Assembly (NCBI GenBank): GCA_013822425.1
Contig: PNKL01000005.1
Span: 1 to 64,000 of the forward strand
Reading direction: 5' to 3'
Length of the DNA: 64,000 bases
Source of the DNA: Gemmatimonas sp.
GTDB lineage: Bacteria > Gemmatimonadota > Gemmatimonadetes > Gemmatimonadales > Gemmatimonadaceae
Shown here: positions 47,665 through 57,347 of the stretch, in pieces
Position numbering within the stretch: position 1 is the first letter of the stretch
Layout: each line of letters opens with the position of its first letter
Translations under genes and position numbers: made by a program
Notes under the pieces: model-generated
Told to the model about the DNA's origin: nothing
Database searches by the model: none
What the model saw: the letters and a program-made list of their open reading frames with translations, nothing else

Positions 47665-49710
47665 ATGCCCGACCTCCCCCCGGAAGCACGTCCGCGCCCT
47701 CCGCTCGCCAAGCGCGTCGAGCACACGCAACTGCTCCACGGCGAGCGCCGCGTCGACGCGTACGCCTGGCTGCGCGACCGCGACGACCCCGAGGTGACCG
47801 CCTATCTCGAGGCCGAGAACGCGTACACCGAGGCGATGACGGCGCACTCCAAGCCGCTGCAGGAGCAGCTGTATCAGGAGATGCTGGCGCGCATCCAGGA
47901 GGACGACGCGACGGTCCCCGTGCGCCGCGGCGAGTGGTTGTACCACTCGCGCACGGAGCAGGGCAAGGCGTATCCCATCTTCTGCCGTCGCCGCTCGAGC
48001 CCCGACGCGCCCGAGGAGGTGTACTTCGACGAGAACGCCGAGGCGGCGGGGCACGAGTTCTATCAACTGGGCGCGCTCGAGGTGAGCCCCGACCACCGGC
48101 TGCTTGCCATCCTCGAGGATGTGTCAGGCTACGAAGACTTCACCCTGCGCGTGCGGGACCTTGTCACCGGCGCGTGGCTCGCGGATCGGGTGGAGAAGCT
48201 CGGCTTCGGGCTCGCGTGGGCATCCGACAACCGGACGATCTTCTACGCCACAACCGACGAGGCGAAGCGCACCGACCGCGTCTGGCGTCACGTACTCGGC
48301 GACGCGCAATCGGCGGACGCCGAGGTCTTCCACGAACCCGGGGTGCTCAACAACGTCGGCGTGCATCGCGCGCGGTCCGGTGCGTATGTCGTGATCACCT
48401 CGTCGTCCTTCACTGACGGGGAAGTGCACCTGGTAGACGCGGCACACCCCGCGGAGCCACCGGTGCTCGTGCGCGCACGCCGCGATGACGTGGAGTACGA
48501 CGTCGAGCCGGGGGCCGACTGGCTGTACGTCTGCACGAATGAAGCGGCGCCCAACTTCAAGGTCATGCGTGCACCGCTGGCCGATCCCGGCGCGTGGGAG
48601 GAGTGGCTGCCGCATCGCGCCGAGGCGTTCGTCGAAGGCGTGCACGTCTTCCAGCGCTTCGTGGTGGTGCAGGAACGGCAGCGCGGCCTCCGCACGCTGC
48701 GCGTGACCGACCTCGAGCAGGGTGACACGCATGACGTCGAGTTCCCGCAGGCCGCGTACGGCGTCCAGGTGGAAGCCAACCCGGAGTTCAACCAGTCCGA
48801 GCTGCGCGTCACCTATTCGTCGCTTGTCACGCCCGACACCGTGTTCGACTACGGTCTGCGCACCCGTGTGCGGACCGAGCGGAAGAAGGAGCCGGTGCTC
48901 GGCGGATATGACGAGTCGGCCTACGCAATCGAGCGGCTCGAGGCCGTGGCGCGCGACGGCACGCGCGTTCCTGTCTCGCTCGTCTATCGCACGCTCTTCG
49001 CGCGCGATGGCTCACGACCGCTGCTGCTCTATGCGTACGGGTCGTACGGCTATACGGTGGAGCCCACGTTCAACTCCCATCGCGTGTCGCTGCTCGACCG
49101 CGGCTTTGCGTTCGCCATCGCGCACGTGCGTGGCGGCCAGGAGATGGGGCGTGCCTGGTATGACGACGGCAAGATGATGCAGAAGATGAACACGTTCACC
49201 GACTTCATTGACGTCGCCGACCACCTGGTGCGCGAGCGCTACACGTCGCCCGAGCGGCTCGCCGCCCACGGCGGCAGCGCCGGCGGCCTGCTGATGGGCG
49301 TCGTCGCCAACCTGCGCCCCGACCTGTTCCGCACCATCGTGGCCGACGTGCCGTTCGTGGACGTGGTCAGCACCATGCTCGACGCGTCCATTCCGCTCAC
49401 CGCGCAGGAGTGGCTGCAGTGGGGCAACCCGCAGGAGCCCGAGGCATACGCCTGCATCCGCGCGTACTCCCCGTACGACAACGTCGCGCCGCAGGCCTAT
49501 CCGCGCCTGCTCGTCACGAGCGGCATCAACGACTCGCGCGTGGCGTTCTGGGAACCCGCCAAATGGGTGGCCCGGCTGCGCGCCACTGCCACGGGGACCG
49601 AGCCGCTCTTGCTGAAGATGAACCTGGGGGCGGGGCACGGCGGCGCGAGCGGGCGGTACGAACGGCTGAGGGAGATTGCCGAGCGGTACGCGTTCATTCT
49701 GGAGCAGTAG
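47665..49710 (+). CDS. ptrB: Oligopeptidase B-like S9 serine peptidase
   Basis: A 681-residue prolyl-oligopeptidase family enzyme. N-terminal seven-bladed propeller (about 75-400) and C-terminal alpha/beta hydrolase domain. Catalytic triad: Ser538 in HGGSAGG, Asp623 in GINDSRV, His658 in GAGHGGASGR. YGSYGYTVEPTFNSHRVSLLDRG and AIAHVRGGQEMGRAWYDDGK are typical of PtrB. No signal peptide, so probably cytoplasmic; cleaves short peptides after basic residues. Start fixed by the family N terminus (PPLAKRVEHTQLLHGERRVD). Confidence 0.93.
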   Translation: MPDLPPEARPRPPLAKRVEHTQLLHGERRVDAYAWLRDRDDPEVTAYLEAENAYTEAMTAHSKPLQEQLYQEMLARIQEDDATVPVRRGEWLYHSRTEQGKAYPIFCRRRSSPDAPEEVYFDENAEAAGHEFYQLGALEVSPDHRLLAILEDVSGYEDFTLRVRDLVTGAWLADRVEKLGFGLAWASDNRTIFYATTDEAKRTDRVWRHVLGDAQSADAEVFHEPGVLNNVGVHRARSGAYVVITSSSFTDGEVHLVDAAHPAEPPVLVRARRDDVEYDVEPGADWLYVCTNEAAPNFKVMRAPLADPGAWEEWLPHRAEAFVEGVHVFQRFVVVQERQRGLRTLRVTDLEQGDTHDVEFPQAAYGVQVEANPEFNQSELRVTYSSLVTPDTVFDYGLRTRVRTERKKEPVLGGYDESAYAIERLEAVARDGTRVPVSLVYRTLFARDGSRPLLLYAYGSYGYTVEPTFNSHRVSLLDRGFAFAIAHVRGGQEMGRAWYDDGKMMQKMNTFTDFIDVADHLVRERYTSPERLAAHGGSAGGLLMGVVANLRPDLFRTIVADVPFVDVVSTMLDASIPLTAQEWLQWGNPQEPEAYACIRAYSPYDNVAPQAYPRLLVTSGINDSRVAFWEPAKWVARLRATATGTEPLLLKMNLGAGHGGASGRYERLREIAERYAFILEQ

Positions 49711-49774
49711 GGGGCGGGGCCGTGTCTCGCGGCCCGCGATGACGCTTTGCTCGATCAAGCGTGCGTGGCGCTGC

Positions 49775-50341
49775 TCACCCGTCGAGCGCGACCGCGAACA
49801 GCGCTGCGACGTCGATCTCCAACGCCTCGCTCGCCCCGAGCGGGAGCCACACGAGCACGTCCGTCACGACCTCCGGCCGTTCCTCACCAGCGCGCCAACG
49901 TTCCACCAAACGGGCCTCGAGATCCACAATCCAGTACTCGGCCACCTTGCCCCGCTGATAGTACCGGCGCTTGAGACCTCGGTCGTACCGGGCCGTGGAC
50001 GGCGACAGCACCTCGACCGCGAGAAGGAGTGACGACACCTCCCGCCAATCCTTGATCACCGACCTGCCGTCCACCAAGGGCGCCACAAACAGATCGGGCT
50101 GCACGATGTTCGTCGCCTCCAGCCGAATGTCGGCCGGCGACGGCAGCACTCGTCCAATGCCGGATGCCTTCGTGAACGGCATCAGATGGCCAAGCAGTTC
50201 CACGAGAACCGTCTGGTGCGGAGGACTTGGAGAAGGCGTCACCAGCAGTGCCCCGTCGATGCACTCGTACCGGTTGCCGTCGTCCGGCAACGCCCAGACG
50301 TCCTCGGGAGTCCAATACCGGGTGTCAGTTGCGGCGGGCAT
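49775..50341 (-). CDS. Uma2-family restriction-endonuclease-fold protein (copy 2)
   Basis: A 188-residue paralogue of the protein at 25858. RYWTPEDVWALPDDGNRYEC, NIVQPDLFVAP (Asp), AVEVLSPSTARYDRGLKRRYYQ (Glu/Lys region) and VAEYWIVD are all present. The two differ across most of the body but share promoter and start-site sequence. This ATG is favoured over the in-frame one 6 bases upstream by the promoter position. It faces ptrB tail to tail. Confidence 0.85.
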   Translation of the reverse strand: MPAATDTRYWTPEDVWALPDDGNRYECIDGALLVTPSPSPPHQTVLVELLGHLMPFTKASGIGRVLPSPADIRLEATNIVQPDLFVAPLVDGRSVIKDWREVSSLLLAVEVLSPSTARYDRGLKRRYYQRGKVAEYWIVDLEARLVERWRAGEERPEVVTDVLVWLPLGASEALEIDVAALFAVALDG

Positions 50342-50347
50342 GCCCAT

Positions 50348-50377
50348 AGCGTACGCTCGGCGGATGCGTGAAAGCAA
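50348..50377 (-). promoter_or_regulatory. Promoter of Uma2 gene 2 (leaderless)
   Basis: On the minus strand: -35 TTGCTT (50377-50372), 18-bp spacer, -10 TACGCT (50353-50348), then ATGGGCATG. Spacing and -10 are identical to the first Uma2 promoter. Bases 50378-50605 hold nothing I can support. Confidence 0.6.
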
Positions 50378-50617
50378 GAGGAACCCATGCTCGCAGCATG
50401 GCGTCGTGCGACGCCCGCAGCGTCACCCGATTCCTGCGTGCGTCATCCATCGAGCGCATCGACAAACGACGAGACCCGCGCCGCGACTTCCCCCGCCGCT
50501 TGAGTTTCTCCGGCGTGAGGCGCAGCTTCTACCGACCTCGAGATTCGTCACCGGCTCCCGCTGAGCAAGCTCCTCGCGTCAAATGCACCGTCACCCCACC
50601 GGATGAGAGGTAGGCCG

Positions 50618-52345
50618 ATGTTTCACCGCCCGCTGGCATTCGCGTCCATGCTACTACTCACGGCGGGGGGCGATGCTGCGCCCCGTGGCGGTCCCGATGC
50701 CGACGGCCGTGCGTCTGCCGCTCCTGCGCCGTCCCCCGTGCTGGCCGCCATGCAGCAGGAACTGGCGCGTTCGATGGAGACGCTGAAATCGCGCCCGCTC
50801 CCCGCCTATTTCCTGAGCTACGAGATCAACGACCGGCGCTCGGTGACGGTGCAGGGCGCTTTCGGCACGATCAACACCAGCGGCGCCTATCGCAGCCGGT
50901 CGCTCGGCGTCGACCTGCGCGTCGGTTCGAGCCGGTTCGACAACACGCATCAGATCCGCGGCGGCATGCCCTCGTTCGACGCCGGCGAGCGTTTCACCTT
51001 CGCGCAGGTGCCCATCGACAATGAGGTCAGCGCCATTCGGCGCGTCCTGTGGTATCAGACGGACAACAAGTACAAGCGCGCGGTGGAGCGGTACACGCGG
51101 GCCAAGGCGAATGCCCAGGTGCGCGTGGCGGCGGAGGACTCGTCGGCGGATTTCTCGTTCGAGCCGGCGGTATCGGCGAGCGACCCGCTCGTCGATGTCA
51201 CGCTTGACCGCCGTGCGTGGGAGGCGAAGATCCGGCGGTACACGGCGCCGTTCGCACGCACGGACGATATCTACGATGGCGAGGCCGTGCTGACGGCGGA
51301 GCACGAGACTCGGTGGTACGTGAACAGCGACGGCTCGGCGCTGCAGACTTCGTCGGTCCTGTATCGCCTGGTCATTTCGGCGAGCGCCAAGGCCGCTGAC
51401 GGCATGGTGCTGCCGCGCTACGAGTCATTCCTGGCGTCGACGGCGGCCGGATTGCCCGACGATGCCGCCGTGCTCCAGGCGGTCAGCCGCATGATCACTG
51501 ACCTGCGCGCCCTCAAGGTCGCACCCGTCGTCGACGCCATCACCGTTCCGGCCATTCTGTCGGGGCGCGCGAGCGGCGTCTTCTTCCACGAGGTGTTCGG
51601 TCACCGCGTCGAGGGGCACCGCCAGAAGGTCGAGACCGAAGGGCAGACATTCAAGAAGATGCTCGGTGTGAAGGTCCTGCCGGACGCGTTCTCCGTCTAC
51701 TTCGACCCGACGCTGAAACGGCTGGGGAACGTCGAACTGGCCGGCTACTACCTGTACGACGACGAGGGCGTCAAGGCGCGGCGCATCAACGTCGTGGAGA
51801 ACGGCGTCTTCAGGAACTTCCTGATGTCGCGATCCCCGATCGCGGGGTTCGACCACTCCAACGGACATGGCCGCGCCGCGCCGGGCTTCGCCCCCGTGGC
51901 CAGACAGTCGAACCTCGTCGTCGCGTCGACGATGGCGGTGTCGCACGATTCGCTCAAGAAGATGCTGATCGGCCTCATCAAGGAGCAGCGCAAGCCCTAC
52001 GGCCTCATCTTTGACGACATCGAGGGCGGCTTCACCATCACCCAGCGGACCATCCCGAACGCGTTCAACGTGCTGCCCGTCATGGTCTACCGCATCTTCC
52101 CCGACGGCCGGGAAGAACTCGTGCGCGGGGTGGACCTCGTCGGCACGCCGCTCACCGTCTTCAGCCGGGTGGTCGCGGCGGACAACGTGACGCGCGTGTT
52201 CAACGGCGTCTGCGGCGCCGAGTCGGGAGGGGTCCCCGTGTCGGCGTCGTCGCCGGCCATCCTCATCTCGCAGGTCGAAGTGCAGCGCAAGGACAAATCG
52301 CAGGAACAGGCGCCCATACTGCCGGTGCCGAGGGTGCAGCCATGA
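50618..52345 (+). CDS. Exported TldD-like metalloprotease
   Basis: A 575-residue TldD/PmbA-family protein with an N-terminal signal-like segment (MFHRPLAFASMLLLTAGGDA). The zinc motif HExxxH is intact at 324-329 in FFHEVFGHRVEGH. The C-terminal family barrel carries YYLYDDEGVKARR, VVENGVFRNFLMSRSP and PYGLIFDDIEGGFT. Cytosolic TldD with TldE trims microcin and RiPP-like peptides; this version appears exported. Shine-Dalgarno GAGAGG lies about 8 bases before the ATG, which supports the start. The stop overlaps its partner gene (ATGA). Confidence 0.85.
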   Translation: MFHRPLAFASMLLLTAGGDAAPRGGPDADGRASAAPAPSPVLAAMQQELARSMETLKSRPLPAYFLSYEINDRRSVTVQGAFGTINTSGAYRSRSLGVDLRVGSSRFDNTHQIRGGMPSFDAGERFTFAQVPIDNEVSAIRRVLWYQTDNKYKRAVERYTRAKANAQVRVAAEDSSADFSFEPAVSASDPLVDVTLDRRAWEAKIRRYTAPFARTDDIYDGEAVLTAEHETRWYVNSDGSALQTSSVLYRLVISASAKAADGMVLPRYESFLASTAAGLPDDAAVLQAVSRMITDLRALKVAPVVDAITVPAILSGRASGVFFHEVFGHRVEGHRQKVETEGQTFKKMLGVKVLPDAFSVYFDPTLKRLGNVELAGYYLYDDEGVKARRINVVENGVFRNFLMSRSPIAGFDHSNGHGRAAPGFAPVARQSNLVVASTMAVSHDSLKKMLIGLIKEQRKPYGLIFDDIEGGFTITQRTIPNAFNVLPVMVYRIFPDGREELVRGVDLVGTPLTVFSRVVAADNVTRVFNGVCGAESGGVPVSASSPAILISQVEVQRKDKSQEQAPILPVPRVQP

Positions 52346-54150
52346 AGCGGGCCCACACAGGCATCTTCCGCCTGGCCGGAGCCGCATTGGCGGCGTGCGT
52401 TGCGGCGAGCGCGCCTGTCCGGGCGCAGCGCCAGCCGGGCGATGGCGTCGTGGCTCGCGCCGCGCGCGATGAGTTGGCCCGGACAATGGCGGAGCTGCGG
52501 CTCGAGAAGGCGGACCGTCCGTATTTCGTGGCCTACACGATCACCGAGACGGACGGTGCGAGCGCGTCGGCGAGCTTCGGCAGCCTGATCGGCTCGAATC
52601 GCAGCCGCGGCCGGATGCTGCGGGTTGAAGTCCGCGTCGGCGACTATACGTTCGACAACACGAACTTCTTCAGCGCTCCCACGCTGTCGGGGAGGGGCAT
52701 GCGCACCTTCCTGGGCGTGGCCAGCCTGCCGCTCGACGACGACTACCTGGAGATTCGCCGCCAGATCTGGCTTGCCACCGACGGGGCGTACAAGGCCGCC
52801 GTAGAGGGAATCGCCGGGAAACGTGCGGCATTGCTCAACCGCTCGCGGACCGATTCGCTCGCCGACTTCAGCCGCGCGGACGTCACGCAGACCAGCGACG
52901 AGCTGCCCCCGGTGGTGTTCGAGCTCGCCGCCGGTGAGGCGCTCGTGCGCGATCTCTCCCGGGCCGGCAGTAGTCCGAGTATCTACGCGTCGAGCGTTTC
53001 GGTGAGCGCCTCCAACACGCGTACGTACTACATCAACAGCGAGGGCACGTCTTTCGTGCGCTCGCGACCGATGGTGACGGTGACGGCGAACGCATCGACC
53101 CAGGCTGCCGACGGGATGCCGCTCAGCAACTCGCTGCGCGTGTCGGCGCGGTCCATGGACGCGTTTCCCGGCCGCGATCAACTGGCCGCGCAGTTGCGCG
53201 GGATGTACGCCACGCTCGACACCATACGGAATGCGTCGGTCATCGACCGATACAACGGCCCCGTGCTGTTCGAAGGGCGTGCCGCCGCGGAGCTCTTCAG
53301 CGAGGTGTTCGCCCCCGCACTGGCCGCCGTTCGAAAGCCGGTTGCGGGCAATGCGCAGAGCGAAATGATGGCGTCGATACTCGGCGGCTCGTCGTCGCGC
53401 GGCGGCTCGCTCGCCGACAAGCTTGGCGCGCGCGTGCTGCCGGAGTTTCTGGGCGTCGTGGACGATCCGACATTGGCAGAACACGCCAACGTCCCGCTGC
53501 ACGGCGGCTACACGGTGGACGACCAAGGGGTGCGGGCGCGTCCGACACGCCTCGTGCAAAACGGCATCCTGAAGACGCTTCTCTCCAGCCGTACTCCGGT
53601 GGAGGGTGTGCCGAACAGCAGCGGCAATTTCCGCGCGGGCAGTGTGGCACCCAGCAACATGATCGTCGAGGTTGCCGGTGGCCTCGGCGACGCGGCACTG
53701 CGCGAGCGACTCCTGGCGATGGCCAAGGCGCGCGGACTGCCGTTTGCCATCGTCGTTCGGGCGCTGGGCACCACCGCATCCGGCGACCCCTCCACCATGG
53801 TCGCCGAGCTACTGGCCGCCTCGAGACCGGGTGGCGCCAACCGGGGACGGAGCGTGCTCCGAGCGTACCGGGTCTTGGCGGACGGTCGCGAGGAGGTCGT
53901 GCGCGGTGCGGTGCTGATGGGCCTCGGCGTCGACGCGTTCAAGGGCATCGTGGCCGCGTCGGCATCCGCGACGGTGTGGCACGGATCTGGTGCGACCGGG
54001 ATCAACGCCATGCTCGCGGCGGGCGGAGGGGGGGCTGCGCCGTCCACGTTCGTCGTTCCCGCGCTCCTGTTCGACGACCTGACCGTCACCAAGCGGAACG
54101 ACGAACTTCCCAAGCCGCCGTTCAGCGTTCCTCCGGGTGCACCGCAGTAG
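52342..54150 (+). CDS. Exported TldE/PmbA-like protein lacking the zinc motif
   Basis: A 602-residue paralogue of the upstream protein with a clear signal peptide (MKRAHTGIFRLAGAALAACV, cleavage near APVRAQ). At the position of HExxxH it reads FSEVFAP (Ser320, Glu321, Pro325), so both zinc histidines are gone. YTVDDQGVRARP, LVQNGILKTLLSSRTP and the C-terminal barrel are kept. This repeats the TldD (active) / TldE (inactive partner) split. A heterodimer in the periplasm is the natural inference. Confidence 0.82.
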   Translation: MKRAHTGIFRLAGAALAACVAASAPVRAQRQPGDGVVARAARDELARTMAELRLEKADRPYFVAYTITETDGASASASFGSLIGSNRSRGRMLRVEVRVGDYTFDNTNFFSAPTLSGRGMRTFLGVASLPLDDDYLEIRRQIWLATDGAYKAAVEGIAGKRAALLNRSRTDSLADFSRADVTQTSDELPPVVFELAAGEALVRDLSRAGSSPSIYASSVSVSASNTRTYYINSEGTSFVRSRPMVTVTANASTQAADGMPLSNSLRVSARSMDAFPGRDQLAAQLRGMYATLDTIRNASVIDRYNGPVLFEGRAAAELFSEVFAPALAAVRKPVAGNAQSEMMASILGGSSSRGGSLADKLGARVLPEFLGVVDDPTLAEHANVPLHGGYTVDDQGVRARPTRLVQNGILKTLLSSRTPVEGVPNSSGNFRAGSVAPSNMIVEVAGGLGDAALRERLLAMAKARGLPFAIVVRALGTTASGDPSTMVAELLAASRPGGANRGRSVLRAYRVLADGREEVVRGAVLMGLGVDAFKGIVAASASATVWHGSGATGINAMLAAGGGGAAPSTFVVPALLFDDLTVTKRNDELPKPPFSVPPGAPQ

Positions 54151-54415
54151 GCATCCGCGTCTCGCGAACAACGCGCCGATCTGCTCCGAGCGCCCGCTGG
54201 AGCAGTAGCGCCAGAGCCGCCCCCGACGGAAATTCAAGTCAGGCGTTTTCCGTATGCGATCTAGCGGATTTGCTGAGCGCGACGCGGCAGGGAAGCCCCT
54301 AATCTTCTAAGTCGCGGGATCCTGATCCAGCACGCCGGCTCAGAGCGCCAATTCAGGTCTGTCCTCCCGCGCTGAAACGAGTCCTCCAAGTTCTTACACC
54401 CCAATCTGAAAGCTC

Positions 54416-55534
54416 ATGACCACTCAATACAGCGTGACCGTGGCTGTTCCCCGGGAGATCAAGCCCGGCGAGCTGCGCGTCGCGCTCGTCCCACACGACG
54501 TCAGCCGCCTCGCGAAAGCCGGGTTGGCGGTCAAGGTGCAGGCCGGGGCGGGCATTGCGGCGCACTACACCGACGCCGCGTACGAGAAGGCCGGCGCGAC
54601 GGTGGTGGCCGATGCGGCGACCTTGTACGGCAGCGCCGACGCGGTGCTGAAGGTCCAGCCGCCGACCGCTGACGAGGCGGGCCAGATCAAGCCAGGCGCG
54701 CTCGTGATCAGCTTCCTCCAGCCGGTCGCTGACGCCGCGGTGGTGCAGGCGCTCGTCGCGCGGAACATCACCGTGCTCTCCATGAACCTCGTGCCGCGCA
54801 CGACGCGCGCGCAGGTGATGGACGCGCTCTCCAGCCAGGCCACGGTGTCGGGCTACCGCGCCGCGCTGCTCGGCGCGCAGACCCTGCCCAAGTTCCTGCC
54901 GATGCTCACCACGGCCGCCGGCACCATTCCGCCGGCCACCGTCTTCGTGATCGGCGCCGGCGTCGCCGGCCTGCAGGCCATTGCCACCTCGCGCCGCCTT
55001 GGCGCCAATGTCCGCGCCTTCGACATCCGCGATGCGGCGCGCGAAGAGGTGCTCAGCCTCGGCGCGACCTTCGTGGCCGCCGACCTGGTGAGCAGGGACG
55101 CGCAGGACGCGGGGGGATATGCCAAGGAACAGTCCGAGGAGGCGAAGAAGGCCACCGCGGCCGCGCTGGCCAGGCACGTGGCCGAGTCCGATTGCCTCAT
55201 CCTGTCGGCGTCGGTGCCGGGCAAGAAGGCGCCCACGCTGGTGACGGCCGAGATGGTCGCCGCCATGAAGCATGGCGCCGTCATCGTGGACCTCGCCGCG
55301 GAGCAGGGCGGCAACTGCGCCATCACCAAGCCGGGCGAGACGTTCGTCACGGACAACTTCGTCACGGTCTGCGGGCCGGTGAACGTGGCCAGCTCCATGC
55401 CGACCCACGCCAGCCTGCTCTACAGCAAGAACACCCTGAGCGTGCTGCAGTACGTCGTCAAGGACGGCGCGCTCGCTCTCAATCCCGAGGATGAGATCGT
55501 GAAGGCCATGAGCGTGAAGGGAGGTGCCCAGTGA
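54416..55534 (+). CDS. pntAA: NAD(P) transhydrogenase subunit alpha part 1 (NAD-binding dI)
   Basis: A 372-residue soluble dI domain. VAVPREIKPGELRVALVPHD at the start; TRAQVMDALSSQATVSGYRA; the NAD motif VIGAGVAGLQAIATSRRLGA; KAPTLVTAEMVAAMKHGAVIVDLA. Separate dI is the three-gene form known from Rhodospirillum. It drives NADPH formation with the proton gradient. The stop overlaps the next GTG. The 265-base spacer upstream (54151-54415) has no gene I can support. Confidence 0.95.
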   Translation: MTTQYSVTVAVPREIKPGELRVALVPHDVSRLAKAGLAVKVQAGAGIAAHYTDAAYEKAGATVVADAATLYGSADAVLKVQPPTADEAGQIKPGALVISFLQPVADAAVVQALVARNITVLSMNLVPRTTRAQVMDALSSQATVSGYRAALLGAQTLPKFLPMLTTAAGTIPPATVFVIGAGVAGLQAIATSRRLGANVRAFDIRDAAREEVLSLGATFVAADLVSRDAQDAGGYAKEQSEEAKKATAAALARHVAESDCLILSASVPGKKAPTLVTAEMVAAMKHGAVIVDLAAEQGGNCAITKPGETFVTDNFVTVCGPVNVASSMPTHASLLYSKNTLSVLQYVVKDGALALNPEDEIVKAMSVKGGAQ

Positions 55535-55836
55535 CTGATGCCCTGATCAATGGAATCGTGGTCTTCGTGCTCGCGATGTTCGTGGGTTTCGAGGTGATCA
55601 CCAAGGTTCCGTCGTTGCTGCACACTCCGCTGACGTCCGGGGCCAACGCCATCTCGGGCATCACGATCGTCGGTTCGATGACCGTCGTCGGAATGGTCTC
55701 GTCCGAGTTCGCCTCGATTCTCGGATTCGTCGCCGTGGTCTTTGCCATGATCAACGTGGTCGGCGGCTACCTGGTGACTGACCGCATGCTCGCCATGTTC
55801 GGCGGCGCGAAGAAGGAGCCGGGGGCGAAGCCATGA
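55531..55836 (+). CDS. pntAB: NAD(P) transhydrogenase subunit alpha part 2 (membrane)
   Basis: A 101-residue membrane subunit with three or more helices: GIVVFVLAMFVGFEVITKVP, HTPLTSGANAISGITIVGSM and LGFVAVVFAMINVVGGYLVT. The motif HTPLTSGANAISGI is diagnostic. GTG start overlapping pntAA; stop overlaps pntB as ATGA. Confidence 0.95.
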   Translation: MTDALINGIVVFVLAMFVGFEVITKVPSLLHTPLTSGANAISGITIVGSMTVVGMVSSEFASILGFVAVVFAMINVVGGYLVTDRMLAMFGGAKKEPGAKP

Positions 55837-57236
55837 TCAAGAACTTCATGGAGCTCTCGTACCTGCTCGCGGCCGTCATCTTCATCGTCGGTCTCAAGTG
55901 GATGGCCTCGCCCAAACGCGCGCGGCGCGGCAACGCGCTCTCGGCGATCGGCATGCTCATCGCCATCCTGGTGACGCTGCTCGATCACCAGATACTGTCC
56001 TTCCGCATGCTGACCGTGGGCATCGTCGTCGGCTCGCTGCTCGGCCTCTGGATGGCGAAGGCGGTGAAGATGACCGCGATGCCGCAGATGGTCGGTCTGC
56101 TCAACGGCTTCGGTGGCGGGGCTTCGCTGCTGGTGGCCGCGGCCGAGTGGTATCGGCTTATCCAACCGGGCGCGACGATGACGACCGCTACGGCGATCAC
56201 GATCTACGCATCGTCGCTTGTCGGCGGCGTGACCATCGCCGGCTCGGTCGTGGCCGCGCTGAAGCTGCAAGGGTGGGTCGTGCCCGATCGCCCCGTGCTT
56301 TTCCCTGGGCGGCACGCGCTCAGCATCGGGCTGATTCTGACCGTCATCGCCATGGGCGTCTATCTCGGGTACAACCCGGGGACGCTCTGGGCGTTCGTCG
56401 TGCTCAACATCGCGTCGCTGATCCTCGGCATCCAGCTCGTGATCGCCATTGGTGGCGCCGACCAGCCAGTCGTGATCTGCCTGCTGAACAGCTATTCGGG
56501 TATTGCCGCGGCGATGACCGGCTTCGTGATCAACAACCACGGCCTCATCATCACCGGCGCCCTGGTGGGTGCGTCGGGCATCATCCTGACGAACATCATG
56601 TGCAAGGCGATGAACCGTTCCATCTGGAACGTGCTCTTCGGCGGTGTGGGCGTGGTGGTGGCGGGGAGCGGCGGCGAAAAGGGCGCGGCCATGCGGGCGA
56701 AGGGCGTGCGTACCATCACCGCGGAAGACACGGCGGCACTCCTCGGCTACGGCAAGCTCGTCATCGTCGTGCCGGGCTACGGCATGGCCGTGGCGCAGGC
56801 GCAGCACCAGGTGCGCGAACTGGCCGACCTGCTGCACAAGCGCGGAGTGGAGGTGCTGTACGCCATTCACCCGGTGGCCGGCCGCATGCCCGGACACATG
56901 AATGTGCTCCTGGCCGAGGCCAACGTGCCGTACGAGGCGCTGCTCGACCTCGATCAGATCAACCCCAACTTCGATCGCGCGGACGTGGCGATCGTGATTG
57001 GCGCCAACGACGTGGTGAACCCGGCGGCGCGGCATGACACAACCAGCCCGATCTATGGCATGCCCATCCTCGATGCCGACCTGGCTCAGCACATCATCGT
57101 GATGAAGCGGTCCATGAACCCCGGCTTCGCGGGCATCGAGAACGAGCTGTTCTACAATTCCAAGACGCAGATGCTCTTTGGCGACGCCAAGAAGTCGCTG
57201 TTGACGCTCATCAATGAAGTGCGGGTGCTGGAGTAG
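55833..57236 (+). CDS. pntB: NAD(P) transhydrogenase subunit beta
   Basis: A 467-residue subunit: a membrane half with about eight to nine helices (dII) and a C-terminal NADP-binding dIII domain. VIVVPGYGMAVAQAQHQVRELADLL, YAIHPVAGRMPGHMNVLLAEANVPY, IGANDVVNPAA and IYGMPILDADLAQHIIVMKRSMNPGFAG are standard PntB motifs. Completes the proton-translocating complex. Confidence 0.96.
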   Translation: MIKNFMELSYLLAAVIFIVGLKWMASPKRARRGNALSAIGMLIAILVTLLDHQILSFRMLTVGIVVGSLLGLWMAKAVKMTAMPQMVGLLNGFGGGASLLVAAAEWYRLIQPGATMTTATAITIYASSLVGGVTIAGSVVAALKLQGWVVPDRPVLFPGRHALSIGLILTVIAMGVYLGYNPGTLWAFVVLNIASLILGIQLVIAIGGADQPVVICLLNSYSGIAAAMTGFVINNHGLIITGALVGASGIILTNIMCKAMNRSIWNVLFGGVGVVVAGSGGEKGAAMRAKGVRTITAEDTAALLGYGKLVIVVPGYGMAVAQAQHQVRELADLLHKRGVEVLYAIHPVAGRMPGHMNVLLAEANVPYEALLDLDQINPNFDRADVAIVIGANDVVNPAARHDTTSPIYGMPILDADLAQHIIVMKRSMNPGFAGIENELFYNSKTQMLFGDAKKSLLTLINEVRVLE

Positions 57237-57347
57237 TCCTCCGTGCAGTCGTACCGATTGCATGGGTGCAGGGTCCGGGAGCTTCCCGGGCCCCGCAGTG
57301 CATCAGTGAGTTGGACGGGCGATACCAGCGGCGAGGTAAATACCGCG

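Noticed and set aside
50368-50613. Open frame of 81 codons between Uma2 gene 2 and the TldD-like gene
   Set aside because: No Shine-Dalgarno, Arg-rich, and it begins inside the Uma2 promoter on the opposite strand. Nothing resembles a protein domain.
54280-54360. tRNA-like or attachment-site sequence (CTTCTAA followed by GTCGCGGGATCCTGATCC)
   Set aside because: The loop resembles an anticodon loop, but the flanking stems do not pair and there is no acceptor or D arm. No integrase is nearby.
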